The notes: generated by a model from the sequence alone, not told the origin. A stretch of 64,000 nucleotides of DNA from Devosia sp. (GCA_028290665.1 JAQGJK010000026.1:216861-280860), one strand, 5' to 3'; positions 1 to 9,311 are shown, counted from the first letter of the stretch. Numbers and translations: made by a program.

Positions 1-35
1 GCCCGGCTGGCCGTCTCCAGAACTTCGGCAATCAT
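1..35 (-). CDS. Partial CDS, N-terminus only, possible SRPBCC/AHSA1 family
   Basis: Only the first eleven codons are inside the window; on the minus strand they read MIAEVLETASR. The ATG overlaps the stop of the upstream ArsR gene in an ATGA arrangement, which points to translational coupling. ArsR regulators of this short, cysteine-poor type are commonly followed by an AHSA1/SRPBCC-family gene, and such proteins often begin with a similar leader. The family call is therefore from context only; the body of the protein lies outside the window. Confidence 0.5.
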   Translation of the reverse strand, partial: MIAEVLETASR

Positions 36-361
36 TGATCGATCTCCTGCAACAGGCTGCGCAACGCGCCGAGGCGCTGGCGCCAAAAGACGCCGTAATG
101 GGTCATCCAGTCGAACAGCGGCTCAAAGCCGTCCGGCCGCGCCCGGTAAAAGGTTTTCCGCCCGTCGGGCCGTTCGAGCACCAGCCCCGCTGCTTTCAGC
201 CGCTTCAAATGCTGCGACACTGCACCCTGGCTGACGCCGCTCCCCGCCGTCAGCTGGACGACGCTGATCTCTTCGGTGCCGACGATCCGCTCGAACAGCT
301 CCCGCCGGGTCGGATCGGCCAAGGCGCGGAGAACAACATCGATGCTGGCTGGTTCAGGCAT
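32..361 (-). CDS. ArsR/SmtB-family winged-helix transcriptional regulator
   Basis: A DNA-binding repressor of about 109 residues, the usual size for the family. The N-terminal ALADPTRRELFERI helix and the recognition-helix segment VSQGAVSQHLKRLKAAGLV, followed by the beta-wing (ERPDGRKTFYRA), are typical HTH_20/ArsR features. No ELCVCDL-type metal-binding cysteine motif is present, so it is probably not a metal sensor; it resembles the ArsR members paired with SRPBCC genes. The ORF track starts two codons earlier at a GTG. I prefer the ATG at 361 because a good promoter places the likely transcription start at that base. It overlaps the next gene by ATGA. Confidence 0.85.
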   Translation of the reverse strand: MPEPASIDVVLRALADPTRRELFERIVGTEEISVVQLTAGSGVSQGAVSQHLKRLKAAGLVLERPDGRKTFYRARPDGFEPLFDWMTHYGVFWRQRLGALRSLLQEIDQ

Positions 362-367
362 CTCCAC

Positions 368-403
368 TCATTAGCGAGGACTGATTGATAAGTCAACGCT
401 AAT
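368..403 (-). promoter_or_regulatory. arsR promoter with flanking 7-bp inverted repeat
   Basis: On the minus strand there is a TTGACT -35 box (391-396), a 17-nt spacer and a TAATGA -10 box (368-373). A perfect inverted repeat, ATTAGCG (370-376) and CGCTAAT (397-403), brackets the promoter and overlaps both hexamers, as expected for an autorepressor operator. The -10 box ends only six bases before the ATG, so the transcript may be leaderless. The operator role is inferred from position and symmetry. Confidence 0.5.
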
Positions 404-472
404 TTATGTGTGATGCGGTGGAGACCCCATGACGCTGTCACCCTGAGTTCGAACCCCAACCGCAAAAACCAA

Positions 473-499
473 AACGGCCGCCCGATGGGGGCGGCCGTT
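473..499 (-). terminator. Rho-independent terminator of the MucR-type gene
   Basis: A ten-base perfect stem, AACGGCCGCC and GGCGGCCGTT, with a 7-nt loop lies just past the stop of the MucR-type gene. On the minus strand it is followed by a T-rich stretch (TTTTGGTTTTTG). Position and structure fit an intrinsic terminator for that gene. Confidence 0.75.
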
Positions 500-526
500 G
501 GCGACGCTTTTCAGTGTTTCAATGGA

Positions 527-949
527 TCAGGCGGCTTTGCGGCCGAGACCGTTGTCCTTGGCCAAACGCGAGCGGGTTGCCGAATAGTTCGGTGCAACCA
601 TCGGGTAGTCGGCCGGCAAGCTCCACTTTTCGCGATACTGCTCGGGCGACAAATCGTAATGCGTCCGCAGATGCCGCTTCAGCGACTTGAACTTCTTGCC
701 GTCTTCGAGACAGATGATAAAATCCGGATTGATCGATTTTTTTACCGAAACGGCCGGCTTCTGGTCTTCGACGATGACAGGGACCGAGTTGGTGTGCAGC
801 GCCGTCAGGGTCGCATGGATGTCGACAATCAACTTCGCCAGGTCAGTCGAACTCAAGGCATTGTGGCTGACATAGGCGCAGACAATTTCAGTGCTCAATT
901 CGATAAGCTCACTGCCGCCCTCGAGGGCGACACGGGTGAGATCATTCAT
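527..949 (-). CDS. mucR: Ros/MucR-family zinc-finger transcriptional regulator
   Basis: A 140-residue prokaryotic zinc-finger protein of the Ros/MucR family, global regulators of surface polysaccharide, motility and host-interaction genes in rhizobia, agrobacteria and Brucella. The N-terminal half is the helical oligomerisation region; the C-terminal half has the core CLEDGKKFKSLKRHLRTHY followed by YREKW and the conserved tail DYPMVAPNYSATRSRLAK. The second zinc ligand is Asp rather than Cys (C-L-E-D), a Cys-Asp-His-His arrangement known for MucR-like members. An AAGG Shine-Dalgarno sequence sits 7 nt before the ATG. It is monocistronic with its own terminator. Its targets cannot be read from this window. 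Confidence 0.9.
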   Translation of the reverse strand: MNDLTRVALEGGSELIELSTEIVCAYVSHNALSSTDLAKLIVDIHATLTALHTNSVPVIVEDQKPAVSVKKSINPDFIICLEDGKKFKSLKRHLRTHYDLSPEQYREKWSLPADYPMVAPNYSATRSRLAKDNGLGRKAA

Positions 950-1096
950 ACTCTAGCCTTTCGTATACAACAGGGACACCGATGATATTGGCCGGTGCCG
1001 TTGTAGCGATTGGTAAACGTGTTTGCAGTCTCGTGCAACGTTTGAGCAAATGAACTGTGTATGCACTAACGGCCGAACATGACTAGGATTGTCGCT

Positions 1097-1140
1097 TTTC
1101 AGTGTCCGCAAACTCATCTTTCAGTGTCTGCAAACTCATC
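1097..1140. repeat. 22-bp tandem duplication at the 3' end of mnhG
   Basis: Two abutting copies of TTTCAGTGTCYGCAAACTCATC, at 1097-1118 and 1119-1140, differ at a single base (C/T). The unit is 22 bp and so shifts the frame. The first mnhG stop lies in the copy distal to the gene body. Reading straight through one copy only, the protein would have ended in EKRQS instead of ER. Confidence 0.9.
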
Positions 1141-1452
1141 CACAGCAGTCGATGCTGCCGGACGGTGCCCGGTCAGATAGCTCGCCCGCGCTAGTAGATG
1201 TGCGGATAACGGGGTGGTGAGCAGCACGAAGCCGATGCCAAGCCCCGCTCGCAATGCCACCGGCCCATCGAGCGAAACCATTGCAATCGCTGCGAAAATC
1301 AGACCGCAGCCAACGGCTCCGGCTTTCGATGCCGCGTGCATTCTGGTGTAAAAATCGGGGAAGCGCAGCAATCCGATGGCCGCCAGCAGCCCAAACAGCG
1401 CGCCGAAAATTACTAACACGATACTTGCGAAGACCAGCGCGTCGTTAAACAT
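1114..1452 (-). CDS. mnhG: Na+/H+ antiporter subunit G (MnhG/MrpG)
   Basis: About 112 residues with three predicted membrane helices and the PhaG/MnhG signature GLLRFPDFYTRMHAASKAGAVG. It is the last gene of the seven-subunit Mrp complex, which exchanges cytoplasmic Na+ (or K+) for protons in the inner membrane. The ORF track begins 16 codons upstream, but the ATG at 1452 has a GGAGG Shine-Dalgarno sequence nearby and overlaps the end of mnhF by 8 bp. The extreme C-terminus was changed by a 22-bp tandem duplication that brought in an early stop; only a short cytoplasmic tail is affected. Confidence 0.92.
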   Translation of the reverse strand: MFNDALVFASIVLVIFGALFGLLAAIGLLRFPDFYTRMHAASKAGAVGCGLIFAAIAMVSLDGPVALRAGLGIGFVLLTTPLSAHLLARASYLTGHRPAASTAVDEFADTER

Positions 1453-1768
1453 TGTGGCTTTTTTCCTCCCGCTGTTCCAGACCGCGACTTTTCGTCCCAT
1501 GCCGCAGCAGGTAGCGCGCGAGGGCGACGGTGGCGAGGAAACCGATCAGCGCCAGCCCGATGGCGAGGTCGAGATACAGCGTCATGCCGGTGCGGATGGC
1601 GAAAATCACGATGCAGCCGATGGTGAGCGTCGTCAGCAGGTCCAGCGCCAGAATCCGATCGGGCAGCGTCGGCCCGATAACCAGCCGCACCAGCGTCAAC
1701 GCCATCGCCAGCCCCTCGAGCCCCAGCGCTGCCCACGTCGCCAGTTCGAGCCACGCCAGGGCAGTCAT
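1445..1768 (-). CDS. mnhF: Na+/H+ antiporter subunit F (MnhF/MrpF)
   Basis: 107 residues with three hydrophobic segments and the family core RLVIGPTLPDRILALDLLTT, matching MrpF/PhaF in length and motif. It is a small membrane subunit of the Mrp antiporter; subunits E, F and G form one side module of the complex. The start overlaps the mnhE stop by 4 bp and the stop lies 8 bp inside mnhG, so the three are translationally coupled. Confidence 0.93.
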   Translation of the reverse strand: MTALAWLELATWAALGLEGLAMALTLVRLVIGPTLPDRILALDLLTTLTIGCIVIFAIRTGMTLYLDLAIGLALIGFLATVALARYLLRHGTKSRGLEQREEKSHNV

Positions 1769-2244
1769 CGAAACACCGCCATGATCCGCGCCTCAAAGCC
1801 CGCGGCAATCCCGGCGATCAGCGTCTCGCGATTAGTCAGTTGCAACACGTGGACATACAGCACGCTTCGGTCGGCCGACACATCGAGGCTTAGCGTCCCC
1901 GGCGTCAGGGTGATCAGGCTCGCCAATAGCGTGATCTCAACATCGGTCGTCACAAGCAGCGGATAGGCGATGATCGCCGGACGCAGCCGCGCCTTGAGAT
2001 TGGGAGTCAGCGCCAGCACCGCGACGCCGATCGCGCTGGCCAGCAACTCCCACACGAACAGCCCGGCCAGCGCGACGATGGCCCGCACCCGCCGCAGCCC
2101 ACCCGTCGCCTTCACCCGGTCGCGCAGAATGAAGCCGACCAGCAGCCCAAACCCGGCGCCGAGCAACAGGTTGAGGGTTTCGAAACTGCCGCTGACGACG
2201 CCCCACAGCAACGTCACGGCGACGACGATCAGCGCCAGGGTCAT
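1765..2244 (-). CDS. mnhE: Na+/H+ antiporter subunit E (MnhE/MrpE)
   Basis: 159 residues. N-terminal hydrophobic helices (TLALIVVAVTLLWGVVSGS, LLLGAGFGLLVGFIL) are followed by a soluble domain containing the MnhE-type segment SLITLTPGTLSLDVSADRSVLYVHVL. Family length is about 160. It is an accessory subunit of the Mrp complex, needed for assembly or activity in studied species. The ATG overlaps the stop of mnhD as ATGA. Confidence 0.93.
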   Translation of the reverse strand: MTLALIVVAVTLLWGVVSGSFETLNLLLGAGFGLLVGFILRDRVKATGGLRRVRAIVALAGLFVWELLASAIGVAVLALTPNLKARLRPAIIAYPLLVTTDVEITLLASLITLTPGTLSLDVSADRSVLYVHVLQLTNRETLIAGIAAGFEARIMAVFR

Positions 2245-3827
2245 GGCACGCCTCCGAAGCCAACCGCCGCAAGATACCGCGCCGGATCGAGCAGATCACC
2301 GGCGGCGATCAGGCTGCCGCGCAGCAGCGGCTCAGGCCACAGGCCAAGTCCGAGGATCAGTATCACCAGCACGAACGCCGACATTCCCCCGAACCACGCC
2401 TCCCGCCGCGACAGGTGCTGGTGCCGCAGCGGCGCGCCCTCGACCCCGTCGTGCAACGGCCCCTGCCGCCAGAAGATATGCGCCCACAGCCGCGACGCGG
2501 CGAGGAGGGTGAGGAACGCATTGAGCAGGATCGCCGCAATCAGCAGCAGCGCCACGGCATCGACCGGCCCACCGCCTGCCAGCCCCGACCGTGCAATACC
2601 CGCCTGCAGCACTTGCAACTTGGGCCAGAAACCGAGGAACGGCGGCACCCCGGCGACCCCCAGCAGCAACACGAGGAACAGCATCGACACCAGCGAACTG
2701 GCGCCATAAACGCCGCCCATCGCCCGCGTGTCGGTCGCGCCGGTCACCGTCTCGATCAACCCCGCGACCAGATACAGCGCCGCCATGCTCAGCATGGCCT
2801 GCAGGATATAAAGACTCGCCCCGGCAATCCCCTGCGCGCCCCCGAGCGCGATGCCGGCCAGCACCATGCCGATGCCGCCGATGACGAAAAACCCCAGCGC
2901 CCGCCGCAGATTGGTCTCGGCGATGGCCCCGAGCGGCGCCAGCAGCAGCGTCAGCACCGCGATCGCCACTAGCGCCGGCATCAGGAAATCCCCGACGCCC
3001 GGCATCACCGTCACCAGCGTCCGCAGCAGCGCATAGACCCCGACCTTGGTCAGCAGGCCGGCGAATAGCGCCGACACCGCGGGGGAGCCGGTATGGTAAC
3101 TCGCCGGCAGCCAGGAATTGACCGGAAACGCCGCCGCCTTCAGCCCGAACGCCAACAGGAACAGTGTCCCCACCACCGCCATCGCCGCCGGATTGGTGCG
3201 CGGCGCCGTGGCCACCAGGTCAGCCATGTTGAGCGTCCCCGCCGCGCCATACAGCAGCCCGAGCGCGATCAAAAACACTGTGGTGCCGAGATAATTGAGG
3301 AAGCCGTATTTGATCGCCGCATCTAGCTGAGCCACCCGGCGACCGCTGATCAGCAGCCCCAACGCCGCGATCAACAGGACCTCGAACCACACATAAAGGT
3401 TGAACAGATCCCCGGTCAGCACCGCGCCGCCGACCCCCGCCAGCAACAGCAGCACCAGTGCGAAATACCCATCGGCGGAGCGCGTCGCCGACCGCTCGGC
3501 AAAACCATAGACCAGCACCACCAGCGTCACCACCGCCCCCGCGAGCGCCAGCGCTGTGCCCAGCACATCGGCGGCAAAGCTGATGCCGAACGGCGGCAGC
3601 CAATTGCCCATGATCATCGCCACCGGCCCGTCGACCAACACCCGCTGCAGCAACGCCGCATCCACCGCGATGATGGCGACAACGAACAGCACGGCAACCG
3701 CGCCGGAAACCTTGTCGAACCGACGCGACAGCAGCAAAACCGTCGCGCCGATGAGGCCGAGCAGCACCGGCAATACCACCAGCCAGTCGGCGATCACGGT
3801 CGGGCCAGCAGTCATGCCGGTGCCCAT
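2241..3827 (-). CDS. mnhD: Na+/H+ antiporter subunit D (MnhD/MrpD)
   Basis: 528 residues, a multi-spanning proton-translocating subunit homologous to complex I NuoL/M/N. It carries the Proton_antipo_M core with VNSWLPASYHTGSPAVSALFAGLLTKVGVYAL, including the conserved lysine, and GIMEA-like segments. The ORF track starts at a TTG; the ATG at 3827 forms a TGATG overlap with mnhC and is preferred. Together with MnhA it should form the ion-translocating part of the antiporter. Confidence 0.95.
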   Translation of the reverse strand: MGTGMTAGPTVIADWLVVLPVLLGLIGATVLLLSRRFDKVSGAVAVLFVVAIIAVDAALLQRVLVDGPVAMIMGNWLPPFGISFAADVLGTALALAGAVVTLVVLVYGFAERSATRSADGYFALVLLLLAGVGGAVLTGDLFNLYVWFEVLLIAALGLLISGRRVAQLDAAIKYGFLNYLGTTVFLIALGLLYGAAGTLNMADLVATAPRTNPAAMAVVGTLFLLAFGLKAAAFPVNSWLPASYHTGSPAVSALFAGLLTKVGVYALLRTLVTVMPGVGDFLMPALVAIAVLTLLLAPLGAIAETNLRRALGFFVIGGIGMVLAGIALGGAQGIAGASLYILQAMLSMAALYLVAGLIETVTGATDTRAMGGVYGASSLVSMLFLVLLLGVAGVPPFLGFWPKLQVLQAGIARSGLAGGGPVDAVALLLIAAILLNAFLTLLAASRLWAHIFWRQGPLHDGVEGAPLRHQHLSRREAWFGGMSAFVLVILILGLGLWPEPLLRGSLIAAGDLLDPARYLAAVGFGGVP

Positions 3828-4204
3828 CAATAGCTCAATGGCGGGCGCGGCCCGTCTTCGGGCTCGGCCAGCCGCATCGACGCGGTGTCATCGGCATCGA
3901 GCGTCCGGTAGGCGCGATAGGCCAGCACCAGCAGAAAGGTGAACATCGCAAAGCCGATGACGATGGCCGTCAGGATCAGTGCCTGCGGCAACGGATTAGC
4001 AGTCGCCAACGCCGGCACCTGCAGCCCTACCGGCACGATCGGCGCCACTTCGCGCGTCACCCGGCCGGCGGTGAAAATCAGCAGATGCGTCGCATTGCCC
4101 AGCACCACCAGCCCCAGCAACATGCGGATGATGCCGCGCGACAGCAGGAACCAGATGGCCGTGGCAAAGAACAGCCCGGCGAGGATGGCCAGCGCTACTT
4201 CCAT
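3827..4204 (-). CDS. mnhC: Na+/H+ antiporter subunit C (MnhC/MrpC)
   Basis: 125 residues, the NuoK-like subunit. It has three transmembrane helices with the family motifs LLSRGIIRMLLGLVVLGNATHLLIFTAGR and PLPQALILTAIVIGFAMFTFLLVLAYR. The ATG follows the TAG of mnhB with no gap. The tail after the last helix (LDADDTASMRLAEPEDGPRPPLSY) is short and acidic, as in other MrpC proteins. Confidence 0.94.
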   Translation of the reverse strand: MEVALAILAGLFFATAIWFLLSRGIIRMLLGLVVLGNATHLLIFTAGRVTREVAPIVPVGLQVPALATANPLPQALILTAIVIGFAMFTFLLVLAYRAYRTLDADDTASMRLAEPEDGPRPPLSY

Positions 4205-4627
4205 CTACGCGCCCTCCCCGCCAGCTTCGAGCGCCAGCACCACCGAAACGATGCTGCCGAATACCGTCAAGTAAACGCCGAGATCGAACAGCATCGGCGT
4301 CGACACGCTTATCGGCGTGCCGAACAATTGCACCTCGGCCCACAGCCCGGTCAGGAACGGCACGTCATAAAACACCGACAGCACCCCGGCGAGCGCCGCC
4401 AGCAGCACCCCGACCCCGGCATAATTGAGCGCGTCGAAATGCAGCGCCCGGCGCGTCGCCATAACGCCATTGGCCATGCCGAGCAGCGCCATGGCCGCCG
4501 CGGCGATCAACCCACCGACGAAGCCGCCACCGGGCTCGTTGTGGCCGCGCAGCAGCAGATACAGCGAGAACACCAGCATCGCCGCGACGATCACCGGCGC
4601 CATGGTGCGGAACAGGAGCGAGTTCAT
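4205..4627 (-). CDS. mnhB: Na+/H+ antiporter subunit B (MnhB/MrpB)
   Basis: 140 residues with four hydrophobic stretches. The MnhB domain motif [29 protein letters not shown] is intact, and the C-terminus ([23 protein letters not shown]) is typical. The ATG overlaps the stop of mnhA by ATGA. This short MnhB pairs with a long MnhA that already contains an MnhB-like N-terminal extension domain, the common arrangement in Gram-negative group 1 mrp operons. Confidence 0.94.
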   Translation of the reverse strand: MNSLLFRTMAPVIVAAMLVFSLYLLLRGHNEPGGGFVGGLIAAAAMALLGMANGVMATRRALHFDALNYAGVGVLLAALAGVLSVFYDVPFLTGLWAEVQLFGTPISVSTPMLFDLGVYLTVFGSIVSVVLALEAGGEGA

Positions 4628-7083
4628 GCCCCACTCCCGTCTGGCCGAAGCTTTGCCTCTACGGGGTGAGCAGCCTGTGCCTTTAAATCCGGCACGCTTA
4701 ATGCCGGCACCAGCACGATCGGCGGCCGCCGTCGCGGCTTTCGCACCGTCGTTGGCAGCACCGGCATTGCCGCTGGCTTGCTCCGGCGCAGCAGCGCCAG
4801 CACGGCAATCCCCGCCGCCAGTACCACCGAAATCTCTCCGAGCGTATCAAGGCCACGGAAGTCGACGATGATGACATTGACGATATTGCGCCCATGCGCC
4901 TCGGGCACGCTATGCGCGGTAAAAAACTCTGCCAGCCGCGGGTCGAGCGGATGCGACAGCACCAGCAGCAGCGCCGCCGTTAGCCCGACGCCGCACAGCA
5001 CCGCCAGCGTTCCGTCGCGCAGCAGGTCCTCGATTTCACGCGGATCGCGGCGGTCGAGCGCCAGCCGCGTCATCACCAGCGTCAAAATCACCACCGCCAG
5101 CACTTCGACCACCAGTTGCGTAAACGCCAGGTCGGGGGCGCCAAACACCAGATACACCAACGCCACGGCCAGCCCTTGCACCCCGAGTGCGACGATGGCG
5201 CCGAGCCGCGTCCGCGCTAGCAGCAGCGCCACCAGCCCGGCAGCGGCAAGAGCAAAAATCCCCCATTCGTAAAACCTCAACTGCGGCAGCAGCGGCCATG
5301 GCGGCAGCGCCCGGTAGCTCAGCATCGGCACGAACAGAGCCAGCGCCAGCAGGCCGAACACCGTCACCACATAAAGTTCGAGCCGCCCGTGATGGATAAA
5401 CCGCGTCACCGCCCCAGCCAACCGGATCAGCCCGAACATCGCCCGATCAAACGCGGCATCGAAGGTAAACCGCACCGCTCCCTGCACCCGCCGCAGCAGT
5501 GTCCGCAACTGGTCGAGCCGCGCAAAAGTCGCCGCCGCCACACCCCAGGTCAGCAGCGACAACCACAGGGCCAGTGAACCGAAATCCGGCACAAGACTCA
5601 AATGACTTGCAACCGCCCGCCCCGCCACCGCCGAAGCAGCCGGCGCGATAGCCATCATGCCGAACCACCCGATCAGCACCGCCGCCCCGATACCCGCCGC
5701 CGCCAGCACCAGCGGCCCGAGCAGCAGGCTCAGGCCCGCCTCATGCGCCCGCTTGGGAGTTTGCACAATCGGCCCGAGGAACGGCCTGATGGCGATGGCG
5801 AGCGCAATACCCCCGAGCACGCCATTGCCCAGCACCGCGACGATCAGCGCCGCCAGCTCAAGGCCACTGCCCCCGAGTGCCAGGTACAGTTCCTCCTTGC
5901 CGAAGTAGCCGAGCGTCAGCGGCAGCCCCAGCATCGACAGCGCCGCACCCGCCGCGGCAAGAAAACTCAGCGGCATCCGGCGCGCGAGGCCCGACAGCGC
6001 CCCGAGTTCGCGCGTCCCGGTCGCATGGTCGATCGCCCCCACCACCATGAACAGCGCCGCCTTGTAAAGCGCGTGCCCGACAAAATACAGCATCGCCGCG
6101 CTGACCGCCGCATCGGAGCCGAGCCCCAGCATCAGCACCAGCAGCCCGAGCGAAGCGATGGTGGTTTGCGCCAGCATCAGCTTGAGATCAGTCTGCCGCA
6201 ATGCCGCCACCGCGCCCCACAGCAGCGTCACCCCGCCGACAGCAACCAGCGCGCCGGTCCACGCCTCGGTCCCGCCCAGCACCGGCGACAGCCGCGCCAG
6301 CAGGTAAATCCCCGCCTGCACCATGGTCGCCGAATGGAGGAACGCCGACACCGGGGTCGGCGCCTCCATCGCATTGGGTAACCAAAAATGAAACGGCACC
6401 TGCGCCGATTTGGTGAATGCCGCCAGCAGCACCAGCAGCAGTGCCGGCAGGTAACCCGCGGTGCCGCCGAGACTGCCGCCGGCCAGCAAATCGCTCACCC
6501 GCCAAGTCCCAGTCATCGCCGCCAGCAGCACCGCGCCAAGCAACAACGCCAGCCCGCCAATGCCGGTCACCAGCAGCGCCTGGACCGCCGCCCGCCGCGC
6601 CGCCTGCCGACCCCGGTCAAAACCGATCAGCAAAAACGAAAAGACGCTGGTCGCCTCCCAGAACACGAACAGCAGCACCAGATTGTCGGCCAGTACCAAT
6701 CCGAGCATCGCCCCGGTGAACCCGAGCAGCAGCGCCAGCAACCGGCCGAGGTCCGGGTGACCCCGCAAATACCCGCCGGCGTAAATCAGCACCACCGCTC
6801 CGATGCCGCTGATGGTCATCGCGAATACCAAACTGAGGCCATCGAGTCGCAGGTCGAGACCGATGCCATAGCTGACGATCCAGTCGAGATGCACCAGGAT
6901 GATTTCGCCGCCGGCGACCCGTTCGACCAGCGTCGCGAGGTAAGCGAACATCGCCGCAGGCAACACCGCAAGCAAAACGCCGGCAAACCGCCGCAGGACA
7001 AGTGTCATGCCTGCAGCGACAAGCGCCAGCAGCAACGGGGCGACCGGGAGCAGCGCCAGCAGCAAATCGGGGCGAAACGGCAA
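4624..7083 (-). CDS. mnhA: Na+/H+ antiporter subunit A, long form with MnhB-like domain (MnhA/MrpA)
   Basis: About 819 residues, the largest Mrp subunit. The N-terminal two thirds is NuoL-like ([15 protein letters not shown]-type segment, [34 protein letters not shown]). The C-terminal third carries the NuoJ-like/DUF4040 segment ([32 protein letters not shown]) and the MnhB-type stretch [33 protein letters not shown]. The start is uncertain: no ATG precedes the first helix, the ORF track uses a TTG at 7176, and I chose a TTG at 7083 with GGGA 9 nt upstream that keeps helix 1. An ATG near 7018 would cut that helix. It is the first gene of the operon. Confidence 0.92.
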   Translation of the reverse strand: MPFRPDLLLALLPVAPLLLALVAAGMTLVLRRFAGVLLAVLPAAMFAYLATLVERVAGGEIILVHLDWIVSYGIGLDLRLDGLSLVFAMTISGIGAVVLIYAGGYLRGHPDLGRLLALLLGFTGAMLGLVLADNLVLLFVFWEATSVFSFLLIGFDRGRQAARRAAVQALLVTGIGGLALLLGAVLLAAMTGTWRVSDLLAGGSLGGTAGYLPALLLVLLAAFTKSAQVPFHFWLPNAMEAPTPVSAFLHSATMVQAGIYLLARLSPVLGGTEAWTGALVAVGGVTLLWGAVAALRQTDLKLMLAQTTIASLGLLVLMLGLGSDAAVSAAMLYFVGHALYKAALFMVVGAIDHATGTRELGALSGLARRMPLSFLAAAGAALSMLGLPLTLGYFGKEELYLALGGSGLELAALIVAVLGNGVLGGIALAIAIRPFLGPIVQTPKRAHEAGLSLLLGPLVLAAAGIGAAVLIGWFGMMAIAPAASAVAGRAVASHLSLVPDFGSLALWLSLLTWGVAAATFARLDQLRTLLRRVQGAVRFTFDAAFDRAMFGLIRLAGAVTRFIHHGRLELYVVTVFGLLALALFVPMLSYRALPPWPLLPQLRFYEWGIFALAAAGLVALLLARTRLGAIVALGVQGLAVALVYLVFGAPDLAFTQLVVEVLAVVILTLVMTRLALDRRDPREIEDLLRDGTLAVLCGVGLTAALLLVLSHPLDPRLAEFFTAHSVPEAHGRNIVNVIIVDFRGLDTLGEISVVLAAGIAVLALLRRSKPAAMPVLPTTVRKPRRRPPIVLVPALSVPDLKAQAAHPVEAKLRPDGSGA

Positions 7084-7223
7084 GCGAACTGGTCCCAAAA
7101 CGGCAAATCGCCCGCAATCTAGCGGCTGGCACCGGCAGGACAACCCCTCAACCGGCCCGACAGCCAATTGCCACAAGCTTTTGCGAGGGTTAGCAGTTCA
7201 CCCGCCACATCCCGAGACCGTCC

Positions 7224-9311
7224 ATGTCCCCGACCCCGCCGATCGCCAAACAGCAAAAGCACAGCGCCACCCACCACGGCATCACTCGCGACGATCCCTA
7301 CCACTGGCTGCGTGCCGACAACTGGCAGGAGGTCATGCAAGTCCCAGAAACCCTCGCACCTAACATCCGGGAATACCTCGAAGCCGAGAATACCTATTAC
7401 GAATCCGCATTTGGCAAACCGACCGAAGCGCTGCGCGAAACCCTCTACCGCGAGATCCGCGGCCGCATGAAAGAGGACGAAACCGGCATCCCGACCCCCG
7501 ACGGCCCCTTCGCCTACAACGCCCGCAACGAGACCGGCAAGCAATATCCCATACTCGTCCGCACCCCGCGCGCCGGGGGTTCCGAGGAAATTCTGCTCGA
7601 CTGCAACACCGAAGCCGGCGACGGATTCTTCGATTTCGGCGGCGCCGATCACGATCCGAGCCATCGCTGGCTGGCCTGGAGCGCCGACCGGCAGGGCTCG
7701 GAATATTACACCGTCCACTTCCGCGACCTGGGGACCGGCACCGATACCGCTGAAATCATTGCGGAAACCGCCGGTGACGGCGAGTGGTCTGCCGACAGCC
7801 GCCACTATTATTACACCGAATACGACGACAACCACCGCCCCTACCGGGTTCGCCGCCACGCCATGGGCACCCCGCAAACCGACGACGCCATCATCTACGA
7901 AGAGTCCGATCCCGGCTTCTTCGTCGGCATCGGCCGCCTGCTGTCGGGCGCTTATCTCGTCATCGACAGCCATGATCACCAGACCAGCGAAGTCCGCCTG
8001 ATCGACGCCGCGACCGGCGGTGACCCCATCCTCGTCGCCGCCCGCATCGCCGGTCGCGAGTACGATGTCGATGAGCGGCACGGCGTGCTGTACATCCGCA
8101 CCAACGCCGACGACGCCGAAGATTACAAGATCGTCACCGCCCCTGCCGCGACACCAGGCGCCGAGCACTGGGTCGACCTGATCCCCCACCGGCCGGGCGT
8201 CTTAGTGCTGTCCGCCGACGTCACCGCCACCCATCTGCTCCGCCTCGAACGCTTCGAAGGCCTGCCGCGCATCGTCATCCGCAACCTTAAAACCAACGCC
8301 GAGGAAACCGTCGGCTTCGACGAGGAGGCCTATTCCCTCGGCATGTCGCTCGGCTACGAGTTCGCTACCCCAACCTGGCGGCTGAGCTATTCCTCCCCGA
8401 CGACGCCGTCGGAAACCTACGACGTCGACTTCCTGACCGGCGCCCGCACCCTGCTGAAACGCCAGGAAGTCCCCTCGGGGCACAATCCCGACGACTACGT
8501 CACCCGCCGCATCTTCGCCGACACCGGCGATGGCGAGCGCGTTCCGGTCACTGTCCTCCACCACCGCTCGACCCCGATCGACGGCACCGCGCCGGGCCTG
8601 ATCTATGGCTACGGCGCCTACGGCTACTCGCTGCCGGCGGCGTTTTCGATCTCGGCGCTGTCATTCGCCGATCGCGGTTTCATCTATGCCGTCGCCCATG
8701 TCCGGGGCGGCATGGAGAAGGGCTATGGCTGGTATCGCACCGGGCGCCATCGCGATAAACTCAACACCTTCAACGACTTCATTGCCGCCACTGAAGCCCT
8801 CGCCAGCCAGCATTTCGTCGACGCCAAGAAAGTCGTAGCCATGGGCGGCTCCGCTGGCGGCCTGCTGATGGGCGCCATCGCCAACATGCGGCCCGACCTC
8901 TACGCCGGCATCATCGCCCAGGTGCCGTTCGTCGATGTGCTCAACACCATGCTCGATGACACCCTGCCGCTCACCCCGCCCGAATGGCCCGAATGGGGCA
9001 ACCCGATCCTCTCCGCCGAGGACTACGCCCTCATCGCCTCCTACGCGCCCTACGAACAGATCGCCGCCAAAGCCTACCCACCAATCTTCGTCCTCGCCGG
9101 GCTGACCGATCCGCGCGTCACCTATTGGGAGCCGGCCAAATACGTCGCGAGGCTACGTGCGACGGCGACCGGCACTGCACCGCTGCTGCTCAAGACCAAC
9201 ATGGGCGCCGGTCATCAAGGCGCCACGGGGCGCTTCGAGCACATCAAGGAAACCGCGCAGAGCTACGCTTTTGCGTTGTGGGTGCTGGGTTTGGACAAAT
9301 CCTCCCCCTGA
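7224..9311 (+). CDS. ptrB: Oligopeptidase B / prolyl oligopeptidase family S9A
   Basis: 695 residues, a cytosolic serine peptidase that trims short peptides, normally after basic residues. The N-terminal half is the seven-bladed propeller (begins DDPYHWLR); the C-terminal alpha/beta-hydrolase domain has VRGGMEKGYGWY, the nucleophile motif GGSAGG (Ser543), Asp629 in LTDPRVTYWEP and His664 in MGAGHQG, a complete triad. Family length is about 690. It is divergent from the mrp operon, with roughly 140 bp between the starts. Oligopeptidase B fits better than true prolyl oligopeptidase because of the WY.AG.LT-type C-terminal segment, but substrate preference is inferred. Confidence 0.92.
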   Translation: MSPTPPIAKQQKHSATHHGITRDDPYHWLRADNWQEVMQVPETLAPNIREYLEAENTYYESAFGKPTEALRETLYREIRGRMKEDETGIPTPDGPFAYNARNETGKQYPILVRTPRAGGSEEILLDCNTEAGDGFFDFGGADHDPSHRWLAWSADRQGSEYYTVHFRDLGTGTDTAEIIAETAGDGEWSADSRHYYYTEYDDNHRPYRVRRHAMGTPQTDDAIIYEESDPGFFVGIGRLLSGAYLVIDSHDHQTSEVRLIDAATGGDPILVAARIAGREYDVDERHGVLYIRTNADDAEDYKIVTAPAATPGAEHWVDLIPHRPGVLVLSADVTATHLLRLERFEGLPRIVIRNLKTNAEETVGFDEEAYSLGMSLGYEFATPTWRLSYSSPTTPSETYDVDFLTGARTLLKRQEVPSGHNPDDYVTRRIFADTGDGERVPVTVLHHRSTPIDGTAPGLIYGYGAYGYSLPAAFSISALSFADRGFIYAVAHVRGGMEKGYGWYRTGRHRDKLNTFNDFIAATEALASQHFVDAKKVVAMGGSAGGLLMGAIANMRPDLYAGIIAQVPFVDVLNTMLDDTLPLTPPEWPEWGNPILSAEDYALIASYAPYEQIAAKAYPPIFVLAGLTDPRVTYWEPAKYVARLRATATGTAPLLLKTNMGAGHQGATGRFEHIKETAQSYAFALWVLGLDKSSP

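Noticed and set aside
1376-1966. Long plus-strand ORFs opposite the mnh operon and similar antisense frames throughout
   Set aside because: They are shadows of high-G+C coding DNA, with no motifs or start signals.
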